IMG/VR virus record: IMGVR_UViG_3300045970_000154
Location: 1 to 63,673 of that record
DNA length: 63,673 bases
Strand: one strand, 5' to 3'
From: a virus
The translations under genes were made by a program, and so were the position numbers. Shown piece by piece: positions 18,018-26,565 of this stretch. The notes under the pieces are model-generated. The model did not search any database. It worked only from the letters and a program-made list of their open reading frames with translations, and was not told where the DNA came from. Every line of letters begins with the position of its first letter. Position 1 is the stretch's first letter.

Positions 18018-18782
18018 TTAACCTCCCAATTCTTTGATGAGTGCTTTAATACTCTTTGCCAGTCCTTCTTCTTCGAACTTCAGTGGTACGCCTCCAGACT
18101 CGAAGCCGTATCTTTCGGTAAACTCAGCCGGAGTTAAATGGCTACTGATGATAGTCACCTTGTTCTGTACTCGCCGCTTCGTTATCAAATTGGTTATGTA
18201 GGACTTGTTGAAGTCTGATGCGTATTCCTTCCCAACAAAGTACAGGCAGCATATGTCTCTTCCTTCTATGTTCTTGATACGGTCGGAGTCTTGCCACGTC
18301 TTTATTTCCGACATGTAGGTTGGCATGTCCAGCATGTAGCCATAGATCCCGCTTCTGATAGCCGCCTTGATGACGTTCGACGCAGCCAACAAGCAGGCTG
18401 TCTCACTGGCAGAATGGAAGTAGAGGATTCGTCCACTGTGTTGCAGTTTCTTTAGGTTGTTGATGATTAAGCTGTAGGCTGACAAGGTTTCTGCTGAGGC
18501 TAGGGGAAGTGAGTCATCCCTGATGAACATAGGAGGAACTCCTGCTAACTTACACAGTATGTCGGTTCGTTCGGTATTGGCCATGCGACTCCATGCTGCG
18601 TGGTGGATGGTTTCAATGATTTTAGGTAACTCGTCTAGGACTCCATATAGAGTCCTTCGGTGGATGCGAAAGATGAACTTTACATAGGATGGAGGTAACC
18701 TAAGGTGGTCTCGGAACTGATAGTAACTCTTCCAATCGTAGCCTAATTTGCTGAGCGGATTCTTCGGGATGTAATCTGACAC
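18018..18782 (-). CDS. Helicase-loader-like protein, degenerate DnaC/IstB fold
   Basis: 254 residues; GTG start with GGAG. The C-terminal half (DICCLYFVGKEYASDFNKS, TNLITKRRVQNKVTIISSHL) mirrors the Walker B, sensor and arginine region of DnaC-type AAA+ loaders, but I see no Walker A motif and the Walker B acids are lost. Located between primase and DnaB genes. Probably a helicase loader or its non-ATPase relative. Confidence 0.5.
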   Translation of the reverse strand: MSDYIPKNPLSKLGYDWKSYYQFRDHLRLPPSYVKFIFRIHRRTLYGVLDELPKIIETIHHAAWSRMANTERTDILCKLAGVPPMFIRDDSLPLASAETLSAYSLIINNLKKLQHSGRILYFHSASETACLLAASNVIKAAIRSGIYGYMLDMPTYMSEIKTWQDSDRIKNIEGRDICCLYFVGKEYASDFNKSYITNLITKRRVQNKVTIISSHLTPAEFTERYGFESGGVPLKFEEEGLAKSIKALIKELGG

Positions 18783-19072
18783 TAGGCTCCACGAGAAAAA
18801 TAAATCTCTCCAGTTGGTGTTGTTGTTCTAACTGTCCTGTTGGTTATTGAGCATTTAACTTTCCCCATCTCTATCAGCAGTCCATCTTGTATCAGTCTGG
18901 TTATCTCTGGCCTAACAAGATTTACATCGGTTGCTTTTAGTCCCACTATGACATCTCTGTCGGTTAACACTCTATCCTTTGAATAAAAGTCAAACACGTT
19001 GCTTCTCCAGGTGTCATGCGACCCTCCGTGTTTATGTTCGGTGTAACTTAAACTGCTGTTATCATGGATCAT
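18782..19072 (-). CDS. Putative winged-helix protein
   Basis: 96 residues. DVNLVRPEITRLIQDGLLIEMG followed by CSITNRTVRTT is the recognition-helix and wing pattern of small phage winged-helix proteins. Likely DNA-binding; coupled to the loader-like gene. Confidence 0.6.
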   Translation of the reverse strand: MIHDNSSLSYTEHKHGGSHDTWRSNVFDFYSKDRVLTDRDVIVGLKATDVNLVRPEITRLIQDGLLIEMGKVKCSITNRTVRTTTPTGEIYFSRGA

Positions 19073-19081
19073 CTAATCTCC

Positions 19082-19552
19082 TTAGGGATATTTGCTCCTA
19101 GCTTCAGCCATTTGCGACTTGGTTCTCCTGGTACGCTTCTTCTTTTCCTCAACGACAACCGGTGCGACATGTCGCACCTTCTTTTTCTTCTTGGCTGCTA
19201 GAGCTTTTGCCTTACGTGCTTTCTCTTTCAGCTTGTCTTCTTTTGCCTTTTCCTTCGCCTCTTTCTTCTGCCTTCGTTCGTTTGCAGCATCATCTTTCAC
19301 CTTCTTTGCTGCATCTATGATGGCCTGTGCTTCAGCTTTGATCTGCCTCTTCTCTCGGTTGATTATGGCAAGGGGTACGTGGTAGATAGGTTGACCGTAC
19401 TTAGTGATGTATTGCTCTTGGATGAGTTCTTCTTTGATCTTGTCGAAGCTGTTTAGGTAGGCTTGGCAGCGCACCTTAGTGTGAGTTGGGCATACATAAA
19501 GGCACACCAGTATATTCTTACGGCAGTCATCTATTGGGCAGTTAAGTAACAC
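19082..19552 (-). CDS. Zinc-binding N-terminus, highly basic C-terminus; palindrome inside gene
   Basis: 156 residues; GTG start with AAGGAG. CPIDDCRKN and CPTHTKVRC form a likely zinc site. Residues 70-150 are Lys/Ala/Glu-rich helix and a KKKKK tract. A perfect 16-bp palindrome (19162-19177) lies in frame and encodes VRHVAP in the basic region. Probably a nucleic-acid-binding protein. Confidence 0.65.
   Translation of the reverse strand: MLLNCPIDDCRKNILVCLYVCPTHTKVRCQAYLNSFDKIKEELIQEQYITKYGQPIYHVPLAIINREKRQIKAEAQAIIDAAKKVKDDAANERRQKKEAKEKAKEDKLKEKARKAKALAAKKKKKVRHVAPVVVEEKKKRTRRTKSQMAEARSKYP
19162..19177. repeat. 16-bp palindrome inside a coding region
   Basis: Perfect GTGCGACATGTCGCAC, in frame in the basic protein at 19082-19552, giving VRHVAP. 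Confidence 0.95.
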
Positions 19553-19571
19553 TGGTGTCTCTCCTTAGTTA

Positions 19572-20417
19572 TTACCCTGAAAGTTCAATACGATTACGCA
19601 ACCCTTTGTTAAGCACTTCAAGGATAGCAGACGCGTATACCTTTGGGCCACCTTTAACATAGAATAGGCAGGCTTTGGTAATGCTAGACTGTATAGTAGC
19701 GTATCCTGCCCCGGCAAGCTTATCGTATAATTTTTGGTCAGTAAGACTGGTACCTTTAGGAAGCCTGGACTCTATGTATACTACCCCTTCAACCACTCTA
19801 GAAGAAAGTATTGACCCCTCACAAATGTCGGTAATTAGGGGCCATACTCTCTGTAGCACTTGGGGAGTTGATTTTGAAAGTTTTACTAAAGTTCCCACAC
19901 ATGATATAGTACCGGGTCCTGTATAGGTGCTGATTGTTCTACCTGTGGAACGTATAAGATTGTTAGCAATAACGGTACTATCTGCCCCTGTTACCACTGC
20001 TGCTTTGAATCTTGCAAGACCTGACAAAGGACCCCTGTTTACGTTAGATGCTAAGAATCCCGCTGCCTCTTCTTTAACCTCGCACGTAGGAAAGACCAAG
20101 CAAGGTAGTACTGTTATGTCACTACGGCGCATAGCTGCCTGCCATCTATGTTGTCCGTCAACAATCTTATAACTTCCGTCCCTATTTGCTACGGTCAACG
20201 CAGCGCAAGCAATCCAGGACCAGTCCCTAGCTATAGCCACACATTTAGGAACCCTTAGTGCTCTTTGATATGTATCATCTACGGATAGGTCGTTCTTATC
20301 TACCCACTCCAGAGAACATGGTGCGTTTTGCATCCTCCATTTATACCTGCTCACCTTAGATACTTCTACTCCATTTCCCATATCCACATACGCTAAACCT
20401 ACCTCCTGCATTGCCAT
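19572..20417 (-). CDS. ParB/sulfiredoxin-like domain protein
   Basis: 281 residues. VDGQHRWQAAMRRSDITVLPCLVF is the core ParB/Srx motif, preceded by DLSVDDTYQRALR as in phage ParB-like nucleases. The helical C-terminal 150 residues are unassigned. ATG behind AAAGGAG. Could act as a DNase or a CTP-dependent DNA binder. Confidence 0.78.
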   Translation of the reverse strand: MAMQEVGLAYVDMGNGVEVSKVSRYKWRMQNAPCSLEWVDKNDLSVDDTYQRALRVPKCVAIARDWSWIACAALTVANRDGSYKIVDGQHRWQAAMRRSDITVLPCLVFPTCEVKEEAAGFLASNVNRGPLSGLARFKAAVVTGADSTVIANNLIRSTGRTISTYTGPGTISCVGTLVKLSKSTPQVLQRVWPLITDICEGSILSSRVVEGVVYIESRLPKGTSLTDQKLYDKLAGAGYATIQSSITKACLFYVKGGPKVYASAILEVLNKGLRNRIELSG

Positions 20418-20432
20418 CTGTAGCTCCTTTAA

Positions 20433-21755
20433 TTAAAATCGTACATAGTGGAACCGGCTCTTGTCGAACTCCTTCATAAGACAGAAATCTTCCAGGACCG
20501 GTTTTCCTGGAACGCTTAGGAAGTTGCGGTAGGCACCGAACGCTATGGTAGCCTGATTCAACTGCTTGTCCTCATCAGAGCAGGACATTTTCAAGTATAG
20601 GTCGCAGTCGTTCACTGCGTTGGATACGAATCTTAAGGTGTCACCTTTAGAATCGTATTGTGCTGGTGTTATGATGCACAACTTGTGCTTGTGAGCGAAC
20701 GACTTTAGCTTCCTATTCTGCAACAGTGCATACTCCCAACTTGCTAGGTTAGGGTCGGAAGCTCCCCGAGGAATCAGATACGGGTAGTCTACTACGAAAG
20801 TCTTTACTCCCTGCGTGCTGCGTAACAACTCCATCTTGACAAACAGGTTGTCCCAATCGAGCCGTTCGTCTATCAAGAAGAACTTGTTGTCCCGTTTTGG
20901 GAACTGGTCAAACAACATAGTAAAGAAGGTTTGGTCGTCTTCTTTGGCAGTAGAGTTACAGAACGCTTCTATGTCGTCAGATGGGGCGCAGTAGAACTTA
21001 GCCTCTGCAATGCGCAGAATAAGCTCGTCTGCCTTGGTGATAGAGCCATCCACTATGGAGCCAAGATCGACTCCACTGTTGGCGCTCAGTATCCTGGCTC
21101 GTAGTTCCTCTTTGGATTGCTCGTAGGAGGTTATTGCTATCGAACCGGGGTAGTTAAGGTATTGGTAGTTGGCGAACTGTGTAGCCAGAATGGTTTTTCC
21201 CGACTTAGATTCACCCCCGATGATAGTCAATCCGCCTTCTATCAACCCACCACGTTCGTCTAAGGGTTCCAGCCCCGTCTTGCGGAAGTTGAACTTTACC
21301 TTCTTTCCTGCCATGTTAGCCATGTCGCATTCGGCTAACTTGTACTCACTCTCTACGAAGATCTGCTCGTAGCCCTTCTTGTACAGAGCCTTGACCTTCG
21401 AGGCATCCTTAGTCTCTACTGCGGTCACCAGCTCTTCTGAAATATCCATGACAGCTCTCAGGCTGCGGAAGTCTTCCAGCTCTGCGGTGAGCAAGTCAGC
21501 CGTTAGTCCGTCTACGTCGCGCTCCCTGATCTGGAGCAGGTACTTGGTCAGGAACTCTGCCCTACCTGGAGATTCACAGGCTCGATTGACAACACCGACC
21601 AGGGTATCCCAGCCGATGAACTCTCCGTTTTCAAGGTAGAATCTTTTTATCAGCAGGAAGAACTTTCCCAGGTCGGTGTTGCCAAACATCTCCGTTCCCA
21701 AACGTACAAGAAGCTCTGGATTTTTATCATCCATGAGCTTCTTGATGGCATTCAT
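20433..21755 (-). CDS. DnaB-like replicative helicase
   Basis: 440 residues with a RecA-type core: LTIIGGESKSGKTILATQF (Walker A near 182), TFVVDYPYLIP (Walker B), IITPAQYDSKGD (sensor region) and SNAVNDCDLYLKM. The N-terminal 130 residues are helical. Unwinds DNA ahead of the polymerase. The start lacks a clear SD. Confidence 0.88.
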   Translation of the reverse strand: MNAIKKLMDDKNPELLVRLGTEMFGNTDLGKFFLLIKRFYLENGEFIGWDTLVGVVNRACESPGRAEFLTKYLLQIRERDVDGLTADLLTAELEDFRSLRAVMDISEELVTAVETKDASKVKALYKKGYEQIFVESEYKLAECDMANMAGKKVKFNFRKTGLEPLDERGGLIEGGLTIIGGESKSGKTILATQFANYQYLNYPGSIAITSYEQSKEELRARILSANSGVDLGSIVDGSITKADELILRIAEAKFYCAPSDDIEAFCNSTAKEDDQTFFTMLFDQFPKRDNKFFLIDERLDWDNLFVKMELLRSTQGVKTFVVDYPYLIPRGASDPNLASWEYALLQNRKLKSFAHKHKLCIITPAQYDSKGDTLRFVSNAVNDCDLYLKMSCSDEDKQLNQATIAFGAYRNFLSVPGKPVLEDFCLMKEFDKSRFHYVRF

Positions 21756-21779
21756 TTCAGTTTGTACGTTATTGATAGT

Positions 21780-22082
21780 TTACTCCTTCTCCATCGTACC
21801 CAGTCTACGGTTCAGATAGAAGACAGCTTTCTCCAGATCTTCCCGTACCTTATTGGGGTCTTTCTTGCCACACCTCCAGATGTACTTGAAGGCATTCAGT
21901 AGATAACCATCCTTGTCTATTCCCAGAGACTCGGCTACATCCAAGCATTCGTACTTTCCGTCAGCATAGTGGGGTGGATGGTTGACCATGTCAGTCACTA
22001 CGTAGTCAGGGCTAACTTTACGAACAGGAGGCGGGTAGTCAGGTACTTTGTAGTAAGGATCGTCTGTAATTCCTGACGCCAT
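21780..22082 (-). CDS. DUF3310 / T7 gp1.7-like nucleotide kinase family protein
   Basis: 100 residues. VNHPPHYADGKYECLDV, LLNAFKYIWRCGKKDP and LEKAVFYLNRR are the family signature. T7 gp1.7 is a nucleotide kinase, but many relatives are untested. Start chosen at the ATG overlapping the upstream stop (TGATG) with GGAGG. Confidence 0.85.
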   Translation of the reverse strand: MASGITDDPYYKVPDYPPPVRKVSPDYVVTDMVNHPPHYADGKYECLDVAESLGIDKDGYLLNAFKYIWRCGKKDPNKVREDLEKAVFYLNRRLGTMEKE

Positions 22083-22294
22083 CAAATAACCTCCACAAGC
22101 TCAATCTCACCAGGAGTCAGGCAGCACTCGTACCCCTCAAGTTCGTAGGGGTAATTCGTATCTATTGACCTGTCCTCGATGTCATCCCAAACCGCAACGA
22201 TCTTTGCCATCGTCCCGATAGGTATATCATGGGGATTATTTGGGTCCAAGTTAGCGATTACCCTTACCAGTTGTCCTTCTTTAAACTCACTCAA
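22082..22294 (-). CDS. Small SH3/KOW-like protein
   Basis: 70 residues; TTG start behind GAGGAG. GQLVRVIANLDPNNPHDIPIG and MAKIVAVWDD resemble a small beta-barrel (KOW/SH3-like) found in phage accessory proteins. Function unknown. Confidence 0.65.
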   Translation of the reverse strand: MSEFKEGQLVRVIANLDPNNPHDIPIGTMAKIVAVWDDIEDRSIDTNYPYELEGYECCLTPGEIELVEVI

Positions 22295-22311
22295 ATTTAA
22301 TCTCCTCTCGA

Positions 22312-22593
22312 CTAGCGGTTAGGGTGGTACTGAAGGTAGGCATGCCACACATAAGAACCCTGCACAAAACTTCCAACATGCTCGGTATTTTCAGGGATTG
22401 GCTGTCCGGTTCCTACCACAAAAATAACAAACAGCTCGTTTATAGGTCCTGGTCTATTTTCCACCCACACACACGGCATACCTGTAGGGTCAAGACCTAC
22501 ATGAACTATCTTGCTACTAACTCCTACCTCTCTACTTACTCGAATAGTCTGCTGGTAGTCTACATGCAACGGATATTTGTATACGGTTCTCAT
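22312..22593 (-). CDS. Conserved phage protein (DUF7352-like)
   Basis: 93 residues. YKYPLHVDYQQTIRV, MPCVWVEN, FVVGTGQPIPE and YVWHAYLQY form a pattern I recognise from a widespread small phage protein family of unknown function. Confidence 0.75.
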   Translation of the reverse strand: MRTVYKYPLHVDYQQTIRVSREVGVSSKIVHVGLDPTGMPCVWVENRPGPINELFVIFVVGTGQPIPENTEHVGSFVQGSYVWHAYLQYHPNR

Positions 22594-22601
22594 ATACCTC
22601 C

Positions 22602-23918
22602 TTAGCGGTTATCTACGAAAAAGTAATCTTCAGCACCTAGTGAATACTTCTGTTTCTTGTACCAACGCATTCGGTTCCTAGCAAACGTCCCAGCCAGCTT
22701 GCCGCTATCAGCCAAGTCGTAGACTACTGGAGTAGGTTTACCCACAACCGGTCGAACAATACGCCCCACTAACTGAATAATAGCCGCTTCATTGTTGCTT
22801 GGTTTAGCCAACACTAGAGTATCCAGCATCGGCAAATCTAGTCCCTTGTCCGCTTTCTTAACGGTCAAGATTACGTCTATCAATCCCGCTGCCAAGTCAC
22901 TCCGAAGCTTCCGGTCTTGAATCATCGAGGTCGTTCCACAGTACAAAACAGATCGGCAAAATTTCGACAATACGACATGTATGTACTTTAGTTGGGCAAT
23001 AGTGATACCAATGACAAGTATACGGCGCTTTAACAATACCGCTTCTCGAACCAGTTCGATGATGATTCCATTCCGTATGTCACTATCAGCTAACCCACTG
23101 CAAATCTTAGTGAACATGTCTGGAGTGTCGTACTCGAACTGCACTCTAGTCGGAACAAAAACCACCGATGGTACCAAGGCATGCTCGTCAATCATCTCGA
23201 CCGAAACATCGGCAATAAGATCGGTAAGAACTTCGTTGGTGAAGCCTTTTCTCATCACGGTAGCTGAGGTTCCTATGCGGTATTTGTTGTTGAGACGGAA
23301 CAGTACGTTCCGGTACGTTCCGGCTGCTGCGGTGTGGAATTCGTCTACTAAGACCATTCCAAATTCTTCTTTGATCTTTCGTACTAAATCAGGATTTCGA
23401 TGCAGGAATTGGAACGTAGCTATTGTGACATCGCCAAACGTATCCGTATCTTTGTCCAGAATATGCACCGTCTTATTCCAGACAATTTGAAACGCCTCTT
23501 GCCATTGCGAAACCAGACTGCCCATGTCCACCAGGACTAAGGTTTTACGTCCCACCATTCCAGCAGCATAGGTAAGTACGACAGTCTTTCCGCAAGAGCA
23601 GGGCGCTCTCAGTACAGCGTATAGGTGTGAATTGCAGAATTCTACAAGGTCTTTCGAGGGATTTGTTTGGTGGGGGCGGAACGTGAACGCAGGGTTGAGA
23701 GTGTACGGCTCAGATACAGGCTTGCCAAAAGAACGGTCATCAATAATCTCCTCATTTAGTAGGTGAGCAACCTTGTTGAGCTTGGTTGCATTCAGGGGAA
23801 GGTATGCGACTCCGTCGCAGTACAGGTAGTTTCGGATTGAGTCTCCGTTGTACGCCTCATGGCAATAGAGTCGAAGCACTTCCGCTGTGTGTTCCGCTGG
23901 AAGGTTGACCTTTGCCAT
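22602..23918 (-). CDS. Superfamily 2 DNA helicase (UvsW / T5 D10-like)
   Basis: 438 residues. APCSCGKTVVLTY (Walker A near 106), LVDEFHTAAAGTYRNVL (DExH box near 190), IGTSATVMRK (motif III) and QLVGRIVRP (motif VI). Architecture fits phage helicases that remodel branched or stalled forks. Confidence 0.92.
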   Translation of the reverse strand: MAKVNLPAEHTAEVLRLYCHEAYNGDSIRNYLYCDGVAYLPLNATKLNKVAHLLNEEIIDDRSFGKPVSEPYTLNPAFTFRPHQTNPSKDLVEFCNSHLYAVLRAPCSCGKTVVLTYAAGMVGRKTLVLVDMGSLVSQWQEAFQIVWNKTVHILDKDTDTFGDVTIATFQFLHRNPDLVRKIKEEFGMVLVDEFHTAAAGTYRNVLFRLNNKYRIGTSATVMRKGFTNEVLTDLIADVSVEMIDEHALVPSVVFVPTRVQFEYDTPDMFTKICSGLADSDIRNGIIIELVREAVLLKRRILVIGITIAQLKYIHVVLSKFCRSVLYCGTTSMIQDRKLRSDLAAGLIDVILTVKKADKGLDLPMLDTLVLAKPSNNEAAIIQLVGRIVRPVVGKPTPVVYDLADSGKLAGTFARNRMRWYKKQKYSLGAEDYFFVDNR

Positions 23919-23939
23919 GTTCTTCAGTTGTATGCTCAG

Positions 23940-24128
23940 TTAGCCTCCTTCGGAAAGAGTATAAACACTTCCGTAGCCTGGGTTACTGACGGTAACTGTC
24001 CCGTCCTTGAGTGCCTTTCCCAGCAACGAGTAGGTGAAGATTCCACCCAATGCCCAATATGTAGCTGAGTTGCCTTTGCTTTTCAGGTAGGTGGTTAGGT
24101 CTTCCATAGTCTTCTTTGGGTCGGGCAT
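23940..24128 (-). CDS. Hypothetical small protein
   Basis: 62 residues (MPDPKKTMEDLTTYLKSKGNSATY, then Gly/Ser/Thr-rich). AGAGG precedes the ATG and a promoter lies 29 bases upstream. No family recognised. Confidence 0.65.
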   Translation of the reverse strand: MPDPKKTMEDLTTYLKSKGNSATYWALGGIFTYSLLGKALKDGTVTVSNPGYGSVYTLSEGG

Positions 24129-24156
24129 TCGTTACCTCTTTCGTTTATGATGGTGC

Positions 24157-24185
24157 ATTCTATCACGACTTTCTATTCTTGTCAA
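24157..24185 (-). promoter_or_regulatory. Sigma70-type promoter
   Basis: TTGACA, 17-nt spacer, TAGAAT on the minus strand, with upstream TCACATCTGCATA. It drives 23940-24128 and possibly the helicase gene beyond. Confidence 0.8.
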
Positions 24186-24208
24186 GCTAAATATGCAGAT
24201 GTGATTAT

Positions 24209-24391
24209 TTAATCTTTTTCTTCGTCCTTGAACTTTACAGGAAACGTATACGTTCCGATAGCCACAAATACTGCTACGAATAGCATGTATGCGTTAAGTG
24301 GATTCCTGTTTAAAAAGTCTGCTCCACCATACCAGAACATAAGTACAATTACTGAGAATGCGGAAATGGAGATCCAGTATCTAGTTTTCAT
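24209..24391 (-). CDS. Small membrane protein, two predicted helices
   Basis: 60 residues from the ATG at 24391 with GAGG. Two hydrophobic stretches (WISISAFSVIVLMFWYGG and YMLFVAVFVAIGTYTF), then a charged tail KFKDEEKD. Function unknown; a role at the cell envelope is inferred. Confidence 0.7.
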   Translation of the reverse strand: MKTRYWISISAFSVIVLMFWYGGADFLNRNPLNAYMLFVAVFVAIGTYTFPVKFKDEEKD

Positions 24392-24428
24392 GTTACACCT
24401 CACCAGTGATGAATGTTAGTTACAATAA

Positions 24429-24587
24429 TTACTTTTCTTCGCCTATGATTTGTTGCATTTTCCGGGTGGTGAAGGTTCCTTCTTCTTCTCCGTCATAGTC
24501 ACCGAGAGTGATTGCGTCCAGGGTCATAGCTACCGGAAGGGTAGCTACGTTGATGGCTGTGCTTATTAATGCGCTAAATAATCCCAT
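24429..24587 (-). CDS. 52-residue protein, hydrophobic N-terminus, acidic centre
   Basis: Starts MGLFSALISTAINVATLPVA, then DYDGEEEGTFTTRKMQQIIGEEK. AAGGAG six bases before the ATG. Small phage proteins with this FSALISTAxNVATLPVA pattern are familiar to me, without known function. Confidence 0.7.
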   Translation of the reverse strand: MGLFSALISTAINVATLPVAMTLDAITLGDYDGEEEGTFTTRKMQQIIGEEK

Positions 24588-24601
24588 TTTAAACTCCTTA
24601 C

Positions 24602-24688
24602 CAATGATGTATGTTAGTTACAATAATTGCTACGTTCGTGACAATGTTGAGAACAGTTACGACTACCATCAACCACTTACTCACTAGA
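24602..24688 (-). CDS. Possible 28-residue membrane microprotein
   Basis: GTG start sharing bases with the SGNH-hydrolase stop, AGGAG nine bases upstream. WLMVVVTVLNIVTNVAIIV is a single membrane helix, ending NIHHW. Its last codons and the spacer after them are duplicated near 24400-24430. Confidence 0.4.
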
Positions 24689-25364
24689 CATAACTCCTAA
24701 GCGAAGCAAATACCATCTCATACCCCTTCGGACTCAGGTGAATTCCGTCGCACCAAAGATCTTTACGTAGCCAGCTATACGAGTCTACCAAATCTGAGTA
24801 GTCCCAGGACATAGCGAGTCCGTTCTTACTAGCTACACTCATGATGAACATGTTGTAGTTTCGTATCCTAGCACGGATGTTCTTATGGTAAGCATCAAAA
24901 GGCTTGCCAATAGGACAGATTGGCAGTAGATACAGCCGTGGCTTATTAGCACTAGGGTTAGTCAGGATAGCATTAACCAACTGCGTGTACGTCTTCTCGT
25001 ACTCACACGGCAGTATTCCTGCTTGGAGATCGTTGATGCCGACCCTCAAGAAGATCTTACTAGGGTTGGAAGCGAGGATAGGTCCTATCCGTTTAAGTAC
25101 ATCTTCGGTGGTGTTACCGCCGACTCCTTGGTTGCTTGTCAGAACCAAAGGAAATGCCTTGGAGAAGTTTCCCAAGTAGGTAATCGAGTCTCCCAAGAAA
25201 ACTACTGCTCCAGGAGCCAAGGTTCTTACGTCTGTGTCGTTCAGCTTGCCATCAGAGAACGGCTTAGGTAGGTTGATTTCAGGTGGAAGATCTCGCTGCC
25301 CTCTGAAGACAAGGGAGATCCAGTAGGCGAGGTGTTTCGGGAAGCATTTAAGGGTCAATTTCAT
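24684..25364 (-). CDS. SGNH/GDSL-type hydrolase
   Basis: 226 residues from the ATG at 25364. GDSIT near residue 57 (nucleophile Ser), VGGNTT (oxyanion Gly), GINDLQ (Asn) and DGIHLSPKGY (catalytic Asp and His) complete the SGNH set. No signal peptide, so likely intracellular or released at lysis. A TTG at 25385 is an alternative start. Substrate unknown (lipid, sugar ester or acetyl group). Confidence 0.88.
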   Translation of the reverse strand: MKLTLKCFPKHLAYWISLVFRGQRDLPPEINLPKPFSDGKLNDTDVRTLAPGAVVFLGDSITYLGNFSKAFPLVLTSNQGVGGNTTEDVLKRIGPILASNPSKIFLRVGINDLQAGILPCEYEKTYTQLVNAILTNPSANKPRLYLLPICPIGKPFDAYHKNIRARIRNYNMFIMSVASKNGLAMSWDYSDLVDSYSWLRKDLWCDGIHLSPKGYEMVFASLRSYV

Positions 25365-25650
25365 TCTCCAGGTTGCGTAGTCCAAATCTGTCGCTAATAC
25401 TTTCCGCTTGGATCTTACAACATATCGTCCAAGACATAGCTGCTACTCCGCTGAATTGTTGTTCAGTATTCGAGGTGTCCGTCAGCATCTTTACAACGGC
25501 CTGAGCAGTTTCTTTGACTCCAAGGTTATACTCTGCTTTGTTCTCGGCAATGGCAGACGCTTGTCCAGCTTCAAACGCTAGGCGCATATCATCAATGTAG
25601 AGAGTCTCCTCAGGTACTTGGTACGTATCCCACCACTCGGCAAAGTTCAT
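25348..25650 (-). CDS. Hypothetical helical protein
   Basis: 100 residues, mostly helical (DDMRLAFEAGQASAIAENKAEY, TAQAVVKML). AAGGAGG precedes the ATG. Its end overlaps the start of the SGNH hydrolase. Function unknown. Confidence 0.65.
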   Translation of the reverse strand: MNFAEWWDTYQVPEETLYIDDMRLAFEAGQASAIAENKAEYNLGVKETAQAVVKMLTDTSNTEQQFSGVAAMSWTICCKIQAESISDRFGLRNLENEIDP

Positions 25651-25659
25651 AAATCCTCC

Positions 25660-25785
25660 TTAGCTTTCATTCTCCAGGTCACAACCACAGTAGGGACAGA
25701 ACATAAAGTCGTCCGTTTCAATAAACTCCAGCATACGTTGGGCGTAGTCCCATTCCAAGCAATCGTTCGTGCATATTTTAGGCAT
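25660..25785 (-). CDS. 41-residue zinc-finger-like microprotein
   Basis: MPKICTNDCLEWDYAQRM, then FMFCPYCGCDLENES. Cys pairs at both ends suggest one zinc site. GGAGGAAGT precedes the ATG; the start overlaps the stop of the upstream HD gene by 8 bases. Confidence 0.65.
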   Translation of the reverse strand: MPKICTNDCLEWDYAQRMLEFIETDDFMFCPYCGCDLENES

Positions 25786-26212
25786 ACTTCCTCCAGATAG
25801 TGTCATAAGCTGCTCGGTATTTAAGGTATCTCTTGTCGTCAGCAGAAGTAGGATTAGGTATCCGTTCCGTATTCATGTTGTCTTCCAAGTCATTCAGTTT
25901 AACAATAGAAGCCAACTCATTCTGAGACACTCGCTGGATGTACTCCGTGTAGTTTTCTCCTTGCACCTTGGTCAGCGCAGCAATGGCTTCGATTACTGTT
26001 GCGGAGAAGCCTTCACTACTCAGCCGTTCCAGCGGCCAGTTCTGCGGGTTATCCTCAACAACATCATGAAGAACAGCTACGATGCGTTCCTCGTCTGTGG
26101 ACATTCCGCACATCACCCTAATGGGATGCAGGATGTAAGGCTCTCCTGCTTTATCTACCTGTCCGTTGTGCGCCATAGTTGCAATGATGATTGCCTGACT
26201 AAGCTGATTCAT
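25778..26212 (-). CDS. HD-domain (p)ppGpp hydrolase-like protein (MESH1/SpoT type)
   Basis: 144 residues, a single HD domain. MAHNGQVDKAGEPYILHPIRV, VAVLHDVVEDNP (HD motif) and VKLNDLEDNMN are the RelA/SpoT hydrolase signature. Without a synthetase domain it resembles small alarmone hydrolases. Likely lowers the host stringent response during infection (inference). Confidence 0.82.
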   Translation of the reverse strand: MNQLSQAIIIATMAHNGQVDKAGEPYILHPIRVMCGMSTDEERIVAVLHDVVEDNPQNWPLERLSSEGFSATVIEAIAALTKVQGENYTEYIQRVSQNELASIVKLNDLEDNMNTERIPNPTSADDKRYLKYRAAYDTIWRKYA

Positions 26213-26232
26213 AATCTTCCTCCTAATTAGAA

Positions 26233-26254
26233 AGGGCGAGGTTTCCCTCGCCCT
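26233..26254 (-). terminator. Terminator-like hairpin after the lipoprotein gene
   Basis: AGGGCGAGG, 4-nt loop, CCTCGCCCT, followed by TTTCTAATT on the minus strand. An identical stem follows the MarR-like gene. Confidence 0.7.
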
Positions 26255-26260
26255 AGTAGC

Positions 26261-26494
26261 TTACTGGTTAGCGCATCGACTCCAGCCCTTGTAGCCCATG
26301 CAGTCGCTGAACGCACCCTGCTCTTCAAACGGATTGTATACGTCACCGAATTGGGCCATCTGTCTCGCCCGAAGGCTGCAATCAAACTTGTCCTTGCTGA
26401 AGTCTTGTGACACAGCCCCAGGCTTGCACAATCTCGTGGGGGCGCATCCTGCCAGAGCAGAAGCAACAATCAAAACACAAAGTATCCTTTTCAT
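26261..26494 (-). CDS. Small lipoprotein
   Basis: 77 residues. MKRILCVLIVASALAGCAP is a type II signal peptide with lipobox LAGC; lipidation expected at Cys17. The mature part has four further Cys. Expressed after a MarR-like gene and bracketed by identical hairpins. Phage outer-membrane lipoproteins often block superinfection or receptors, so that is a plausible role. Confidence 0.8.
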   Translation of the reverse strand: MKRILCVLIVASALAGCAPTRLCKPGAVSQDFSKDKFDCSLRARQMAQFGDVYNPFEEQGAFSDCMGYKGWSRCANQ

Positions 26495-26513
26495 GTGGTT
26501 CTCCTTTAGGTAG

Positions 26514-26529
26514 GTGCGACATGTCGCAC
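26514..26529. repeat. 16-bp palindrome
   Basis: Perfect copy, 19 nt before the lipoprotein start and 8 nt from the hairpin closing the MarR-like gene. Confidence 0.95.
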
Positions 26530-26537
26530 CAAGTAGA

Positions 26538-26561
26538 AAGGGCGAGGTTTCCCTCGCCCTT
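26538..26561 (-). terminator. Terminator-like hairpin after the MarR-like gene
   Basis: AAGGGCGAGG, TTTC loop, CCTCGCCCTT, then TTTCTACTT on the minus strand. Duplicate of the hairpin at 26233-26254. Confidence 0.7.
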
Positions 26562-26565
26562 CGGC

